In this document: positions 22,790 to 34,870 of the stretch, in pieces | Layout: the number at the start of each line of letters is the position of its first letter | Position numbering within the stretch: position 1 is the first letter of the stretch | DNA from: Alisma plantago-aquatica | Lineage: Eukaryota; Streptophyta; Magnoliopsida; Alismatales; Alismataceae | DNA length: 64,000 nucleotides | Direction of reading: 5' to 3' | Assembly (NCBI GenBank): GCA_963693085.1 | Contig: OY856410.1 | Coordinates: 891,325,835 to 891,389,834 of the forward strand | The notes under the pieces: generated by a model | Seen by the model: the letters and a program-made list of their open reading frames with translations, nothing else | The model's database searches: none | Told to the model about the DNA's origin: nothing | Translations under genes and position numbers: made by a program

Positions 22790-25077
22790 TAAGGTAAACA
22801 AATATGGGTACTTCATTTGCACCTCATCATTTTACCTTCACATGTTTACTTGTATATCATGATGATGTTACATCATTCATACATATCTCATCTTGGGTCA
22901 GCACAAAAACCCCCATCTAAGAAGACATTCTCAATATGGAATGTAGAAACTTGTTGTGTCATCTGGACAACTCTAGTAGTAATGTTAAACTTTACACTAT
23001 ATCCATCATCCTAAAATTATATCTATTATATCAACACATTACTCAAAATTCATGGTTGCTAACTTTTTACCAATCATGGCATGTGTCCCATACCATTCCT
23101 TGAAGCATATAAAAAAGGCGATGTATCCATCCCTTTGTTTTCTAGATACACTGACACTGGAACACTTGTCAGTTCTTTTTTAGCATCAAAAGAAATGTTG
23201 ATGCTAGCATCTGTCATTCCATACAAGGAAACATCATTCCTAGTCAACCTTGTTAGGGGTGAAACAACAACACTATCTTCACCTTACTAGGATTTACACA
23301 ACCTACTTAGAATACATATCATGATCCCATAAAGAAATTTAATCAACCCCATCTCACTCTTATTCAGCTTATCTCATAGCTATTTCTACTTCGGCAACCC
23401 TAAGGTTTTTGAAGAAATATTGATCATAGTTTTGACCATATTTGAAATAGTTTGACATGTCATCATTCAAAGCTTGATATAACTTGTATGACATGTCTGG
23501 AACACTATGTTCCTCATATTCATAAATTATATTTGTACATTGGTTAGTCTATAGGACATAACTCTAAACTCATCATGGTCATGTGAATTATGTCATCCAA
23601 TCTAAATCTTATGCATTGATATTTGATCATAGGTTTATCTTAAAGGAACATGGTATCGCATATCTATTGACCAATAAACCTTCTATCCTTGATAGTGGTC
23701 TTGTCCAGCTATCACTAAATCATACACAACATTATAGAATCACTTTTATTTTTCCTTCCTAAAAACATTTCAAGGGTCATCATCAACTCTCTCTCTAAGG
23801 GAGAGGAATACTTGTAATGTTCATTTAATAAACATCTCCAACCTTCACATACTTCCCATACTATTGACACATCTTGGATACTAGGATTCATGACCTTGGT
23901 ATCCACCTCATGTGCTATAAGGAACTCACATCCTTATCTCATCTACTTTTACCAACATAATAAATTTCAAAACATATAAGAGGAATCTCCCAAATTATTG
24001 GAAGGCTCAAAAGCAAACTCATCACAAACTTTTTGATCTTGGAACCATAGTCCAAGCAACCTTATGCTATAATAAGTGATTCACCTTCATGTTTGCAGTG
24101 AATCCACACGTACCAAGTGGCAATGATCCACTTGAAAGTTGTTCCCTAGAAAGGAAAGACACAAAGGGAAACACACTTCTCATACCATAGTAGTATTTTT
24201 CAAGGGTCACTAGCAAAAAGGTAACCAATTATATTTTCATTATGCAAGTTACAACTTCTTATGTATCATTTTACCTTTTTCATTTTAGGTTCCTTTCCAT
24301 TAGCATAGGAATCATCATGATTAACATATCTCATTACTCCTTCCTTGACGACTATTTATCACACTTGGTATGTTCTCTTATTTTATTATGTTTTTCAACC
24401 ACTTATTGATAGGTAAATAATCATATTCCACATTTTCTTCATTAAATAGGGATCATCTCCATTAATTTCTTTCACATGCCATGCTGATTTTTCATTAACA
24501 CTTTCTTACACACATAGGTTGGTCTGAGATTAACTCAGCTTCCACCTTATTTCTTTGTCATTGTTCTCATTTATCTTCTCATTTTATGCTTATCATTGGA
24601 GTTATTTCCATCTTATGTCGATATCATAACTTGAATCACTTTATAAGCATAGACTTATCTGTCTTTTACTTTATTATCTTCATGAATCACATCTTCAAGA
24701 ACTCCTCTTTTTCTTATTTGTATTCAGATTTAGATACCATGGTGTTGTATCTTTCTCTTATAGTTACCAAAAATTCAAGTTTTGATAGATAATGATGCAA
24801 TTCTCATCTTCTTTAAGGTAGGATTGAGATATTCACACCATGATTTCTTATTCGTTATGCTCTTTAGATTGTCTCAAAATGACTACTTGATCAGAGTAAT
24901 CAGAAAGATAACAATCTAAGAGTTCCATACTTACCTTTCTTCAATAATTGAATACCTGGCCAGGGCACCCAAATACTGAGATTAGGCAGTATGCAACATA
25001 TTTTTGTGTTATATTCTTAACTTAGACTTCATCCTTGTCTTAAGTCCTAGTGTCCCTGTAGACTCAGTGAACCTAAA
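22790..25077 (-). other. Internal region of element A without coding signal
   Basis: No ORF with family features is present. The part next to the primer site (about 24830-25000) is the reverse complement of 51040-51280 in element C, where that sequence lies after gag. Element A therefore looks like a derivative in which gag was removed. The part 22790-22970 matches the internal remnant of element B (59255-59440). Confidence 0.65.
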
Positions 25078-25089
25078 GCTATGATACCA
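25078..25089 (-). other. Primer binding site of element A (initiator-Met type)
   Basis: The minus strand reads TGGTATCATAGC, 11 of 12 matches to the plant initiator-Met site TGGTATCAGAGC. It is followed by TTTAGGTTCACTGAGTCTAC, which is almost the same after the primer site of element C. Confidence 0.75.
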
Positions 25090-25092
25090 ACC

Positions 25093-28000
25093 TGTGAGAA
25101 CCTGTTACACTAAACAAGATTACTCAAAACATAAAACGCAATCAATCACTAATTAATCGCATACCCAAAAATATGGGTAAATTAAAATTGATTTCAGCGT
25201 CAGCACTCGCTCATAAACATTTGCATAAGATCCCAAAATCTTTCTTATATCCTTACTATGCCAGGAATTTGATACAAATTGATCTATCGCCTTAGCCACA
25301 ACATATATACACAGGAGAACAATATTCATATATGTCACACAAACAAGCATTAACATGCTAACAAAATCCTGATTCATTTGAAACACCATATACAAACTTT
25401 TCGTGCCCGGACCTGAGAGTACAAGGATGACTCTAGGACACACTAGACATCTAATCAACTTTATCAAAGATTCATTACTATAGCTCCTCTTTGCTGCCAC
25501 ATGTTTGTTTTCATCACTTCCAATTACCTAAAAAATTGTGGCGAACCACAAGGGTGAGACCCAGTCCCATCAAGAGATATAACCTCCAACAACGTTTATT
25601 GATTACAACATTTTTAAGTAATTAAACGGTTAGGCAAATGAATCAGATATAACAAATAAGCTCAGCAGCACTGATGATTATCAAAATACACAAGGGAGCA
25701 TATAATAACTATCATCATTAGCCAAACTATCATCCTTTATCTTGTTGATAATATAAGCAATTCAGTAGCATGTGCATATCTAGCATCCTGAGCAAGTCTA
25801 GTAGCATAGCATCTCTATCATTATGAATAATTCTAGCCACATAAGCATAGATAACAACATTAGCACATCTAATAGGTTGAACATATCAACATCATAAAAA
25901 GATCTAACACCATAATCACAACTATCTGGATAAGCATGATCAACAGTATATGCATCTCTAGTTACAAAGGCATGGCTAGCATGCTAAACATAACTAACAA
26001 CATGAGATAGCTAGCATCATGATTATAATTAGCAGTAGTAGTATAGTTATCAACATAATCATGGCTATTGTATGTGCGCATCTACAATCTTAAACATATC
26101 CACAACATAAGTATATCTACTATCTCTTAATTGCACTAAGCATCATCTTTATGTAAAGAGAACAAACAAGGGTTATCATCCAATGTGAAGCGTCATGTAT
26201 AACCCTAAACAGATATGCTATACGGCTATATTACATCTTTTATTATGCCCTGAGGAATTTGAGGATACCACTCAAAATCCAACTGACCACTGCTAAGTCA
26301 AAATCAGTGCCATATAAGATCTAGGAAGAGTTGGACTCCAAAGATCTTCTCCGCCCCCGGTTAGTATGGGTCCGCCACATCGACACATAAGGTCAAGCTG
26401 CTAATAGTCTAGTCCATCCTTGGTACAGGTCACGGCACTAGTGAAAGGAGGTGGGTATGCATACCCTACCATCCGAGGTACAACCGTAGTTGTCCTCCAA
26501 TCTTATCATATATATAATCACCGAGACACGACCACATCCATTCTCAATCACATCAGATGTATGAGGCAGGACCATAGCCAACCTCCACAATCTGCATTGT
26601 GGATGAAAAGGATATATCCTCAACTTGACACCCCCACATACTCAATAGTATGCGCTCTGAGTTTCCCTTAGGAATACTCATTTCACCATCTGGCAAATTT
26701 TGACACTCAGATGGACCTATGGAATAGGGAACTACATGATTAGAGTTTCACTTGATTAGTTATGACAATTGGGTGAATTAAGGTTGCTTCAAATAAGTGC
26801 ACATACAAACCCTAATTCACTTCTAGCAAGCATATAAATATCACAATTTCAAAAGATATAAAAAATGTGAAACATATTTTCTCATCTCATCATCACATGG
26901 TACTATTCACTTACCATTCATGAGGCTACACTAGTCATCATACTATCACAAGATATAAATCCTTTTCACAATATCACAGGGTATCTATCAACCCTTATCA
27001 ATGCATGAGGATTACACCTTTTTCAGGGCTCAACCATGCCCAAATGTCATTAATTTCATCATACCATCACATGATATAAAATCCTTTTCACAATATCACA
27101 GGGTATCAACCCTTATCAACACAAGAGGATTACACCTCATTTAGGGATCAACCATACCTAAAGGTCATTAAGACCATCATACTATTCCCTTCAAGATCCT
27201 CATTATCTTTCCACGCCTTATAACAAGGCTCAACAACATCACTTACATATAATACACCAGATCAGCACAATATTGCATTAATGAGCTAGGAGATATTCAT
27301 AAACAATCATAGCAGGGTTATATTAGCAATAAGAACATTCCTTTATTACATCAACATGTAAGGAATCTAGATATTATTAACCCTCATCATATTCATAATG
27401 CACATGTTTTGCATAAGCAAGTATCAACCATGTGGCTATGACAACCACCAATTAACACATTAAGGTTATGATCATGTTAAGGAATTTATTCCATCATATA
27501 AGAATGTTAAACATGAATACTCATCTTTATCTATTTGTATTAGAGTTAGGTTTAACATGATAAATTATATCAATATTACTAAATAGCACTCATACCCAAA
27601 CCCTAACTCACAGCATCCCCATTGAATCATGGATGCATAAGGTGAAGCATCACCATCACATTCCATACCATTCTCAAGTATGAACCCACATATAAATCAA
27701 GGTATAACGATTGGGTTATAGCATACTAGGGTTTCAACAATAGTAATAGAGTACTCCATGATTGCATTAGTCATTCAAGGACTATTCATACCCAATTACC
27801 ATCATTTAGTTATATTAAAGCTAGGTATAACAAGCTATACCTCATTAAGGTTACATATCAACACAATATGGTTGTCATCCCTTGTATTCATATGAGTGAA
27901 TAGGTAAGACTACCTTATTAAGGGTAACCCTCAATTTGTTTCATCATCATTCAACCTGTATTACCATACCACAATGTCACCCAGAACCATTGGATGTTTA

Positions 28001-28456
28001 AAAGGTAAGACCTTTGATTGTTTACATAAGTAAACACCTTGGATAAACCACTTATGAAGTCCTTGATTTGTGCTCTAGAAATAGTCACCCTCTAACCCTA
28101 GACATACCTTGGTTAACAACACAAAAAGTTCCATTGAGAGTAGGGTAAAACCCACAATCGACTGTTCATTTAAAACAAGCCATCCATTGTCAAAAATTAA
28201 GCTCCTTAAGTTGATCATATAAAGGAAACCATCTAAATCACATTATTAGGGCCAACATATTACATTAGACATCATTCCATTTTATTGTAGGAATAAATAG
28301 TAGATCTTGACCATTGGGTCAAGTTCATATATTAAAACCATCAATTACAGTATAGGTCTGACCATTGCATCAAATGACCCAAGAAACCATTGTTCTAAGG
28401 CTTAATTGATGATACAACTACAATGTTTGACTCAACATAGGTTTTAGAGACATAAT
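25093..28456 (-). repeat. 5' LTR of element A, truncated
   Basis: Starts TGTGAGAACC next to the primer site and follows the element B LTR to about 28456 (AGAGACATAAT), where similarity stops. The remaining 1.6 kb of the LTR, which in B includes the likely promoter, is missing. It shares the 118-bp duplication (about 26936-27178) with the other LTR of A, while B has a single copy. Confidence 0.8.
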
Positions 28457-30179
28457 CTTCTTTGTTTTGGTTTAGTGGAATTAAGTTTCCAGGCCTATAC
28501 GTAGAGTTAAAGGGCATAGGGTCCCTCATTATACTAGAAATCTTAGTTGGTGTGTTGTCATTCTCTATAGGAGAGAACACATGGCTTCTCCAACAAATTG
28601 ACGTTGACATGTGCTATCTTTTTGAAAATTTGAATTGCTAGTATCAAAATTGGATATGGAATCTTATTGAATTTGAAAACCCTTTGTTAATACCATTTGA
28701 TACTTGCCTACACTATTTATCTCTTTGCATTTTTTCATGAAAAGTCCTTTGTAGATATGTTTAAACTTCTACTTTCCAAATATTGATTTTGTACTGGTCA
28801 TTTGACTTACCTTTGTTTCCCTTCTTGGGGTCCATGTGTGGCTTCATTCCCTTTGAGACTTCATGGATAGGTGATACCAAGAAGATCTAGAAGAGGTGTG
28901 CAAGAGTTTTCCCCTATTGAAGAATAGATAGGAATCATGTTTTCTTTAAGTTTGTAACCATATGTATATGTTTTGCGAATCTTAATGTAAAACATGATTC
29001 TACAAAGATTTGTATGCAAGTTTGTAAATATTTTATCACAAGGATCGGGTCTTTACACTACATTGATGGCATGATTGATAAATCTGAAACTCTCAATGAT
29101 CACATCACTAATCAAGAGAATAGATAAAAACATATCATTACATATTTAAAATCTCACTTTTTAATTAATACTATGGACATCTAATTATAATGTAAACTAG
29201 TCTATTCATGGAAGAAATATTCAAAGAACCAAGCGGCAAAATCATTGGCATGGAATACCTTTGAGGCTTTCAAAATCCTAATTGGATTCCACTAATGACA
29301 TGGACAATGTAAATGTTAATATTGTTTTCTTTTACATCATAACATATCTTGTCTAGTTATTTTGTGGCATGGTTATCATCTTAGGACATTTTGTTGATAT
29401 TGAGCTTCCAATGTCCACTTATCATCCACAAGATGTTAGAAAGTTACCCACATGATCGATTTAGAATTCTTTGAGTGTTTTAGGATGAGAAAGGGTAATG
29501 TCTTGACTTAATTTTGGATCCATACTTCCATTCTTCTCATTTATTACTACTAAGGACATTTATTATAATTAATACCAAAAATCTCATTTACTATAACTAG
29601 AAGCATAAATACCTCAGCTATTATAACATATATTTCTTTTTATGAATCTACATCAAATTAGAACTTGGTGAAACTCCTTGGTTTGGGCTTACTTTGGAGT
29701 CTATAAGTTCCCAAACATGTTCTATGAATGAATATGAACAATGTGAAGATTTGTATTATTTTTTTTTACACCATAATGTATTTTTCATTTTAGGCCACTT
29801 ATGTCATTACACTTATATCATCTTAGGACATTTGAACTCCATTGAATTGCCAGTGCCCATTAATATCCACTACGTGTTAGATAAATACAAGGATGAAAAA
29901 GGAATTGCAAGGATTTAATTTTAGATCCAAATTTATACTGTAGAACATCTTTTAGTTACGTACATGTTATTCTGCATGTTAGTATTATTTTTACATCATC
30001 ATTGGTTTCTTACATTCACCAACATTAGAATGCATAGCACATATGGTATTTGTTTTCAATTCTCTGTGCCCTATTACCTATTGTGATTGCATCCTAGATT
30101 TGAGCTATATATTTTTAAGTCAAAGTTTAGCACCCCATGTGCATGCTTCCTATCTAATTTAACCACCTATGATCACATG
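28457..30179. other. Unassigned AT-rich sequence with a faint direct duplication
   Basis: I recognise no gene. Two stretches (about 29200-29480 and 29640-29930) share words in the same order, for example ACATCATAA...TTTTGTGGCATGG against ACACCATAATG...TTAGGCCACTT, then CATCTTAGGACATTT in both, spaced by about 430 bp. ORFs at 28395-28610 and 29694-29918 have no family signature. Confidence 0.35.
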
Positions 30180-30485
30180 ACTAGTGTTGGACATTCCTTC
30201 TGTGGATTACATATCATGATGTTTGTGGTGTGCTTTAATTACTCCATGTTATCAGGATTCATGTGATTACTTTTTTTTGTGGATTGCATCTTATGGTTTA
30301 TTTATAATTTTTTAAATCACTTCATCCTTATCAAGCCTAGTGTTGATGTGATCCTTGTGTGGATCACACATTGTGATATGTTTGTCATTTGTTCTAATTA
30401 TTTTATGTTCAGAGGCCTAGTTCCAATGCATTCCTTATGTGGATTACATTCATGACATGCATGACAACTTTTTTAATTACTAGAT
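30180..30485. repeat. Array 1 of a diverged 80-bp tandem repeat
   Basis: About four units of 77-80 bp, each with GCCTAGTGTTGATG, then CATTCCTTGTGTGGATTACA, then GTGATATG and TTTTAATTACT. The same unit recurs at 34430-34870. Confidence 0.6.
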
Positions 30486-30711
30486 GCACTATTGTTATGA
30501 AGTGCACTTTTGCATATATGTAGTTTAATTACTCCTTTACCCTCAAACTTTTTGTTTTTCTCACTCTCAATATTTTTACATTATCAAGGTTCTCATGAGG
30601 ATATCAATATTGAAAATCCATGCTTTGAATTAACTATATGCACCTAATTTCATGAAACCCTAGATTGATTTAACTTTTAATTCAATTTTGTTAATTCTTG
30701 GTCTAACTTTT

Positions 30712-32296
30712 TGTTGGCTTAAATGTGCAAGTTTTAATATTTATAACTCGATCACTACCCCACAAGTGTAAGGGTATGTGTAGTATTACTGAGGTCATCC
30801 AAGGACGAGCAAGATATTGTGAGGCGCAAGAGTATTAAACTTCAACAATCTAGATCTTTTTAAGAAGAGACGTTTTCTTATGTTAACTAAGTAATTAAAA
30901 GGAAATGAACTAAAATAGAAAACATTTGTATTAAGGATCAATTTGGATTAGGGAATCTTGAGGATAGGGTTTCACATTCACATCACAACATGAAGAACAA
31001 CAAAGATCAAGAACACTAGCAATAACATAAGGGAGGCATGTATCCTACACCCACCTCCCGGTAGTGTAGAATAGTCCTAACTTTGTATACCACTCTCGTG
31101 GATATACTTATATTCAGACTACAAACCTTTGTTCCCTAACACATCCCAGCCACTCCCATGCTCAAGGTAGTGCATCTAAGGTACATCTCCTTACTCCTAT
31201 GCACATCTTCCCAGATTATACAAAGAGAAGAAATCATACATACAAAGTGGCCAACAAAGCATGTAAGAAGAAGTAAACACCGATGAACCTTAGAGCAGTG
31301 AAACAACTAGCATTATATATGAAATTCATGTTCAAAAGTGTTATGACATGGGAGTTACTCCCCCATTCCTAAGAACAAGAAATCTACTCATCCATGGTTG
31401 TAGAAATTAGATACAAGTAGTAGAAAATAGAGTTAGACATCATAATAGAAGGAAAAAAACTTAGATGCCCATAAATGAAGTAAGATAGAGTTGGAACTCT
31501 TATCAAGGAGTCACAAATTCATCCTTGCTACTAGAAACTCTCCAAAAACCTTCATGCCAAAGTAGAGAGAAGAGAACAGTGAAGATCCCTACTACAATTG
31601 TTGGAGAAGAAGCAAGAAGAAGAAGTTTCTCTACCAAGAAACTACCTTTTCTCCCTTTAGAATGCCTCCAACTCCTCCTTGCTTTCCCTTACTTCAGTCC
31701 CTCTCAAAAAGGTAAAACATATGTCATGGTAATTGTCCCAAGATGGCTTGGGGTCATATATATAAGTGTGAGGTAGTTAAATTTGTGTTTGAGTGAAATC
31801 TATAGGTAACACGACGTGTCTTTTATAAGACACAAAGCATCTTATGTGATAACTAAAGTGTGGATCGTTCTATAAAGTTACACAAAGTGTCTTTAATAAG
31901 ACACATCGTGTCTCTAATAAGACACGACATGTTGCTATAAATCTGGGAGTTTAGGATTCAATTTTTAGACTAGAACACAAGGTATCTTTAATAAGACATG
32001 ATGTGTCATTATTAAGACATGGGGTGTCTTAATTAAGACACAGTATGTCTTTATCATTTTTAGCAACATTGATTTTCTGAATGTCTAGATGATTGGGGAA
32101 TGTGTTGATGGATGTTACAATGGCATTGTCTCCCCATTTTGATGCCAAATTGTTGTACCTACAAATCAAACCATAGATCAAGAAAATATAACAATAAAGT
32201 GGAAAATATAGCATGATTAAGAGTGACTATTGGATGAAAATGATTTGTAAATGCAACCAAAAGTGGTCCAAAAGATGATATAAAATACGCACATCA
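30712..32296 (-). repeat. Probable solo LTR of an Athila/Tat-like element
   Basis: The layout is that of the LTR at 7303-9627. A U5-like block (ACCCCACAAGTGTAAGGG at 30756) lies on the left, then a leader, a TATA word at 31757-31764, then an array of palindromic words (31808-32060). The minus strand would start TGATGTGCG at 32296. The bases CTTTT before and CTTTC after could be a decayed target duplication. No primer site or polypurine tract adjoins it, hence solo LTR. The ORF at 31525-31776 lies in the leader and is not supported. Confidence 0.42.
31808..32060 (-). repeat. U3 array of GTGTCTTA/TAAGACAC palindromes
   Basis: About eight copies of a word close to GTGTCTTTAATAAGACAC, joined by short spacers such as GACGTG, ATCGTG or ATGATG that also make palindromes. 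It is placed just beyond the TATA word at 31757, the same relative position as the CACGGCCGTG array in the other LTR. Confidence 0.55.
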
Positions 32297-33714
32297 CTTT
32301 CTCAAAATATCATGATTCCCCACGTGAACTTCATACTATATTCTAGTTGTTGATTAACTTTTCAATAAATCAGGATATCCTACTAATTGTTATAATTTCC
32401 CTACATTAATTTCTTAGAAAACCCCTTTGTTACCCCTCTTATTTCCTTTTCTGGCCCAAACCAACGACAGATTGACTAATTTGCCCTTGGACCCAGTTTT
32501 TGACCCCTAGACTACTCCCTTTGGATGCAAACAACCCTGACCCAATGACCATTGTATCTTAATACAACGACACTTAGGTTGTCTCCTACCTTGGATAGGA
32601 GATAGGTAGGATGTGAACAATGACCTAGAGATCGTCCACCAATATCCCCTACCCTAATGGAATTCTCCTTAATAGTTTCACCTCTCTTTAATGTCCTCTC
32701 ATCAATATGACCTAAAGGATAGGTGTTTTGTCCACTAAAAATACCTTTATCACCAAGTATATCCTCGCTACCAGTCCCACTTAAGTCCATTGCCTTTGAA
32801 ACCCTAACCCTAGCTCTCCTAACCATATGAAAACCCCTCTGTTGTCTTCTCCCAAGTCCAAGCAACACCTTTGTGAGTGACATACCCCTCTCTTCCTCTC
32901 TTTTACTTTTATCTCAGCTCTCCACTCCACTGTGGCTCTATACTTCTCACACTCAAGGAGTGAGTGGGAGAGACACACAACACCCCTCTAATCTCGATTT
33001 GTCCATGATGAACTACATAGTCAACATATATTTCCCACCCTCACTTTCTCTTATTTCTAGTGGATTGGACTCTTCTTTGCCTCCCAATCTCCTTAGGGAG
33101 CACTGTGGACCAACCATCAAAGGTGCACATTTTTTCCTTTTTAGGTAAACACATCCCACTCCACTAAAAACTCAAGAGTATGATCGAACTTTCCAAAAAT
33201 CATCACTAATTATTCATAACTCAAAAAGTTATAAACTAGTACTCTACATTGATAAGAAAAATGTGAGCAAGTCATTAAAAATACTCGATTCCAAATTCTT
33301 TTTCACAGTAATCTTCAATTACATCCTTGTTTTTTAGTTACATTCATGTTGAATACCTAAATTGATTTATGGCTTCACCGTGATGATTATGGCTCTAAAA
33401 CCATTATTTTGACCTTGATTAATATTTTTTTTATTCTTAACCATGATGATGATACATTGGACTACTCTTGAGATGGAATACACATTTTGATGATTAAAGG
33501 AGAATCTACATAAACTCTCAAGAAATTTTCAATATTTATGTTGATGAAAAGAATATGAAACTTGATTGTGATCATCTAACAATAACTTTGTGGTCAAACC
33601 TTACTAGAAACACTATTTATGTTGATTGATATGTATTGTTTTTGTGTGCACTTTTGGCTACTATACTTGTCTGAGCTACTCCATTCCCAATTGATTAGTC
33701 TTTTGTTTTAATAC

Positions 33715-33748
<34 letters not shown>

Positions 33749-34429
33749 AGATGAAACTTTGAACCTAAATAATGAAACATCTTCAATGATAATTATCATT
33801 GAGTGTTACACCTCATATAGAAGTGGCTATGATTTGGGAAACACATGCATTGTGCTTCACATGGATGTGGCCATTATCATTTAACAGACTATATCACACT
33901 TCATGTGGAAGTGGATATTTATTTGAGAACTTATCATGAGTCGTGTTTGGCTAAAGTCTTTAAACATCTTACCATAATGGAAGAATTCGTAATAAAATGT
34001 TACTATGACGTTATTTTTGTAATAATAATGTGTTTATCTCTTTATATAGGACCTTGACATGCATACTTTATCTTTCTATGTGTTAACTATGTTGGTTTCA
34101 GCACTAGCATATCATTTTATTTGTGATTAGTATGTATCGATTTTTATGATTTTATATTATACTAGTTGAATTGCAAATATCATACACCACACTTGATTAT
34201 ACTCATCTAATTATACGATGAGAAAGTTCCACTAAATCATGTTCATGGGGGATTTTCTTAATTTAAAAAGGGTTGTATATTTTGTACATTTAACTACCAT
34301 GTATCATTTTCAAGTTTTCCTTTGGGTCATGGTGTAAACTTGAAAGGTTCATTTGATAGATGAAAAGGAAGTTTTATTTATTTGTTATGTATATTGTGTG
34401 TTTGATCCATTCTATTGAGGATTGGGGTT
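32297..34429. other. Unassigned sequence with a dinucleotide repeat
   Basis: A minus-strand ORF at 32512-32883 (123 codons, preceded by a purine-rich leader up to 33000) is arginine-rich at its start and matches no family that I know. It could be the 5' end of a LINE or a gene fragment. An (AT)n tract lies at 33715-33749. Otherwise nothing is recognisable. Confidence 0.3.
33715..33749. repeat. (AT)n microsatellite
   Basis: About 17 AT units with one TTT interruption. Confidence 0.9.
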
Positions 34430-34870
34430 AAATTAGTCTACAACTTGTACTCCCTATGTAAGCTACATATTACAATATGTTTCTGGTCTATTTTATTCAT
34501 TTCATGCTCTAAAGGCCTGATGTTGATGCATTACTAGTAATATATGTTTGATGTCTATTTTAACCACTACATGTTCTCAAGTCTAGTGTTGGTATATTCC
34601 TTGTGCAGATTACATATTGTGATATGATTTTCATCTATTTTAATTTTCCCATACTTGCATGCCTAGTGTTGATGCATTTCTTGTTTAGATTACATAGTAT
34701 GACATGTTAGTGGTGTTTTATAATCACACATGCTCTCTGGATTAGTGTTGATCCATTCCTTATGTGTATTACATATTAAGATATGTTTATGGTATCTTTT
34801 AATCACTACATGCTCTCAGGCCTAGTGTTGATGAATTCCTGGCATGGATTGCATATAATTATGTGGCACT
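34430..34870. repeat. Array 2 of the 80-bp tandem repeat
   Basis: Unit starts (GCCTAGTGTTGATG or variants) at 34515, 34581, 34661, 34740 and 34820, so spacing is 66-81 bp. The consensus is shared with the array at 30180-30485, with 3.9 kb between them. Confidence 0.65.

Larger units (their letters stand above)
19946..28456 (-). mobile_element. Element A: coding-free LTR retrotransposon (same group as B and C)
   Basis: Two direct repeats (19946-22752 and 25093 to about 28456) flank 2.34 kb of internal sequence. On the minus strand the LTR starts TGTAAGGCCCC and ends GGTTCTCACA. The primer site (25078-25089) resembles the initiator-Met site and the 3' end has a hairpin plus TTAGGGGTTTATAA. No gag or pol is recognisable. 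The left LTR has an internal deletion of about 2.1 kb compared with element B, and the right LTR is truncated at about 28456. The two LTRs differ by about 4% in a 220-nt block. Five bases before it are CTATC; the right target copy is lost. Confidence 0.8.

Noticed and set aside
19946..28456. Element A considered as a segmental duplication of 2.5 kb
   Set aside because: Terminal TG/CA, a Met-type primer site and a polypurine tract between the copies identify the repeats as LTRs.
28395..28610. Minus-strand ORF at the truncated end of the A LTR
   Set aside because: Partly inside the LTR, with no domain and no start context.
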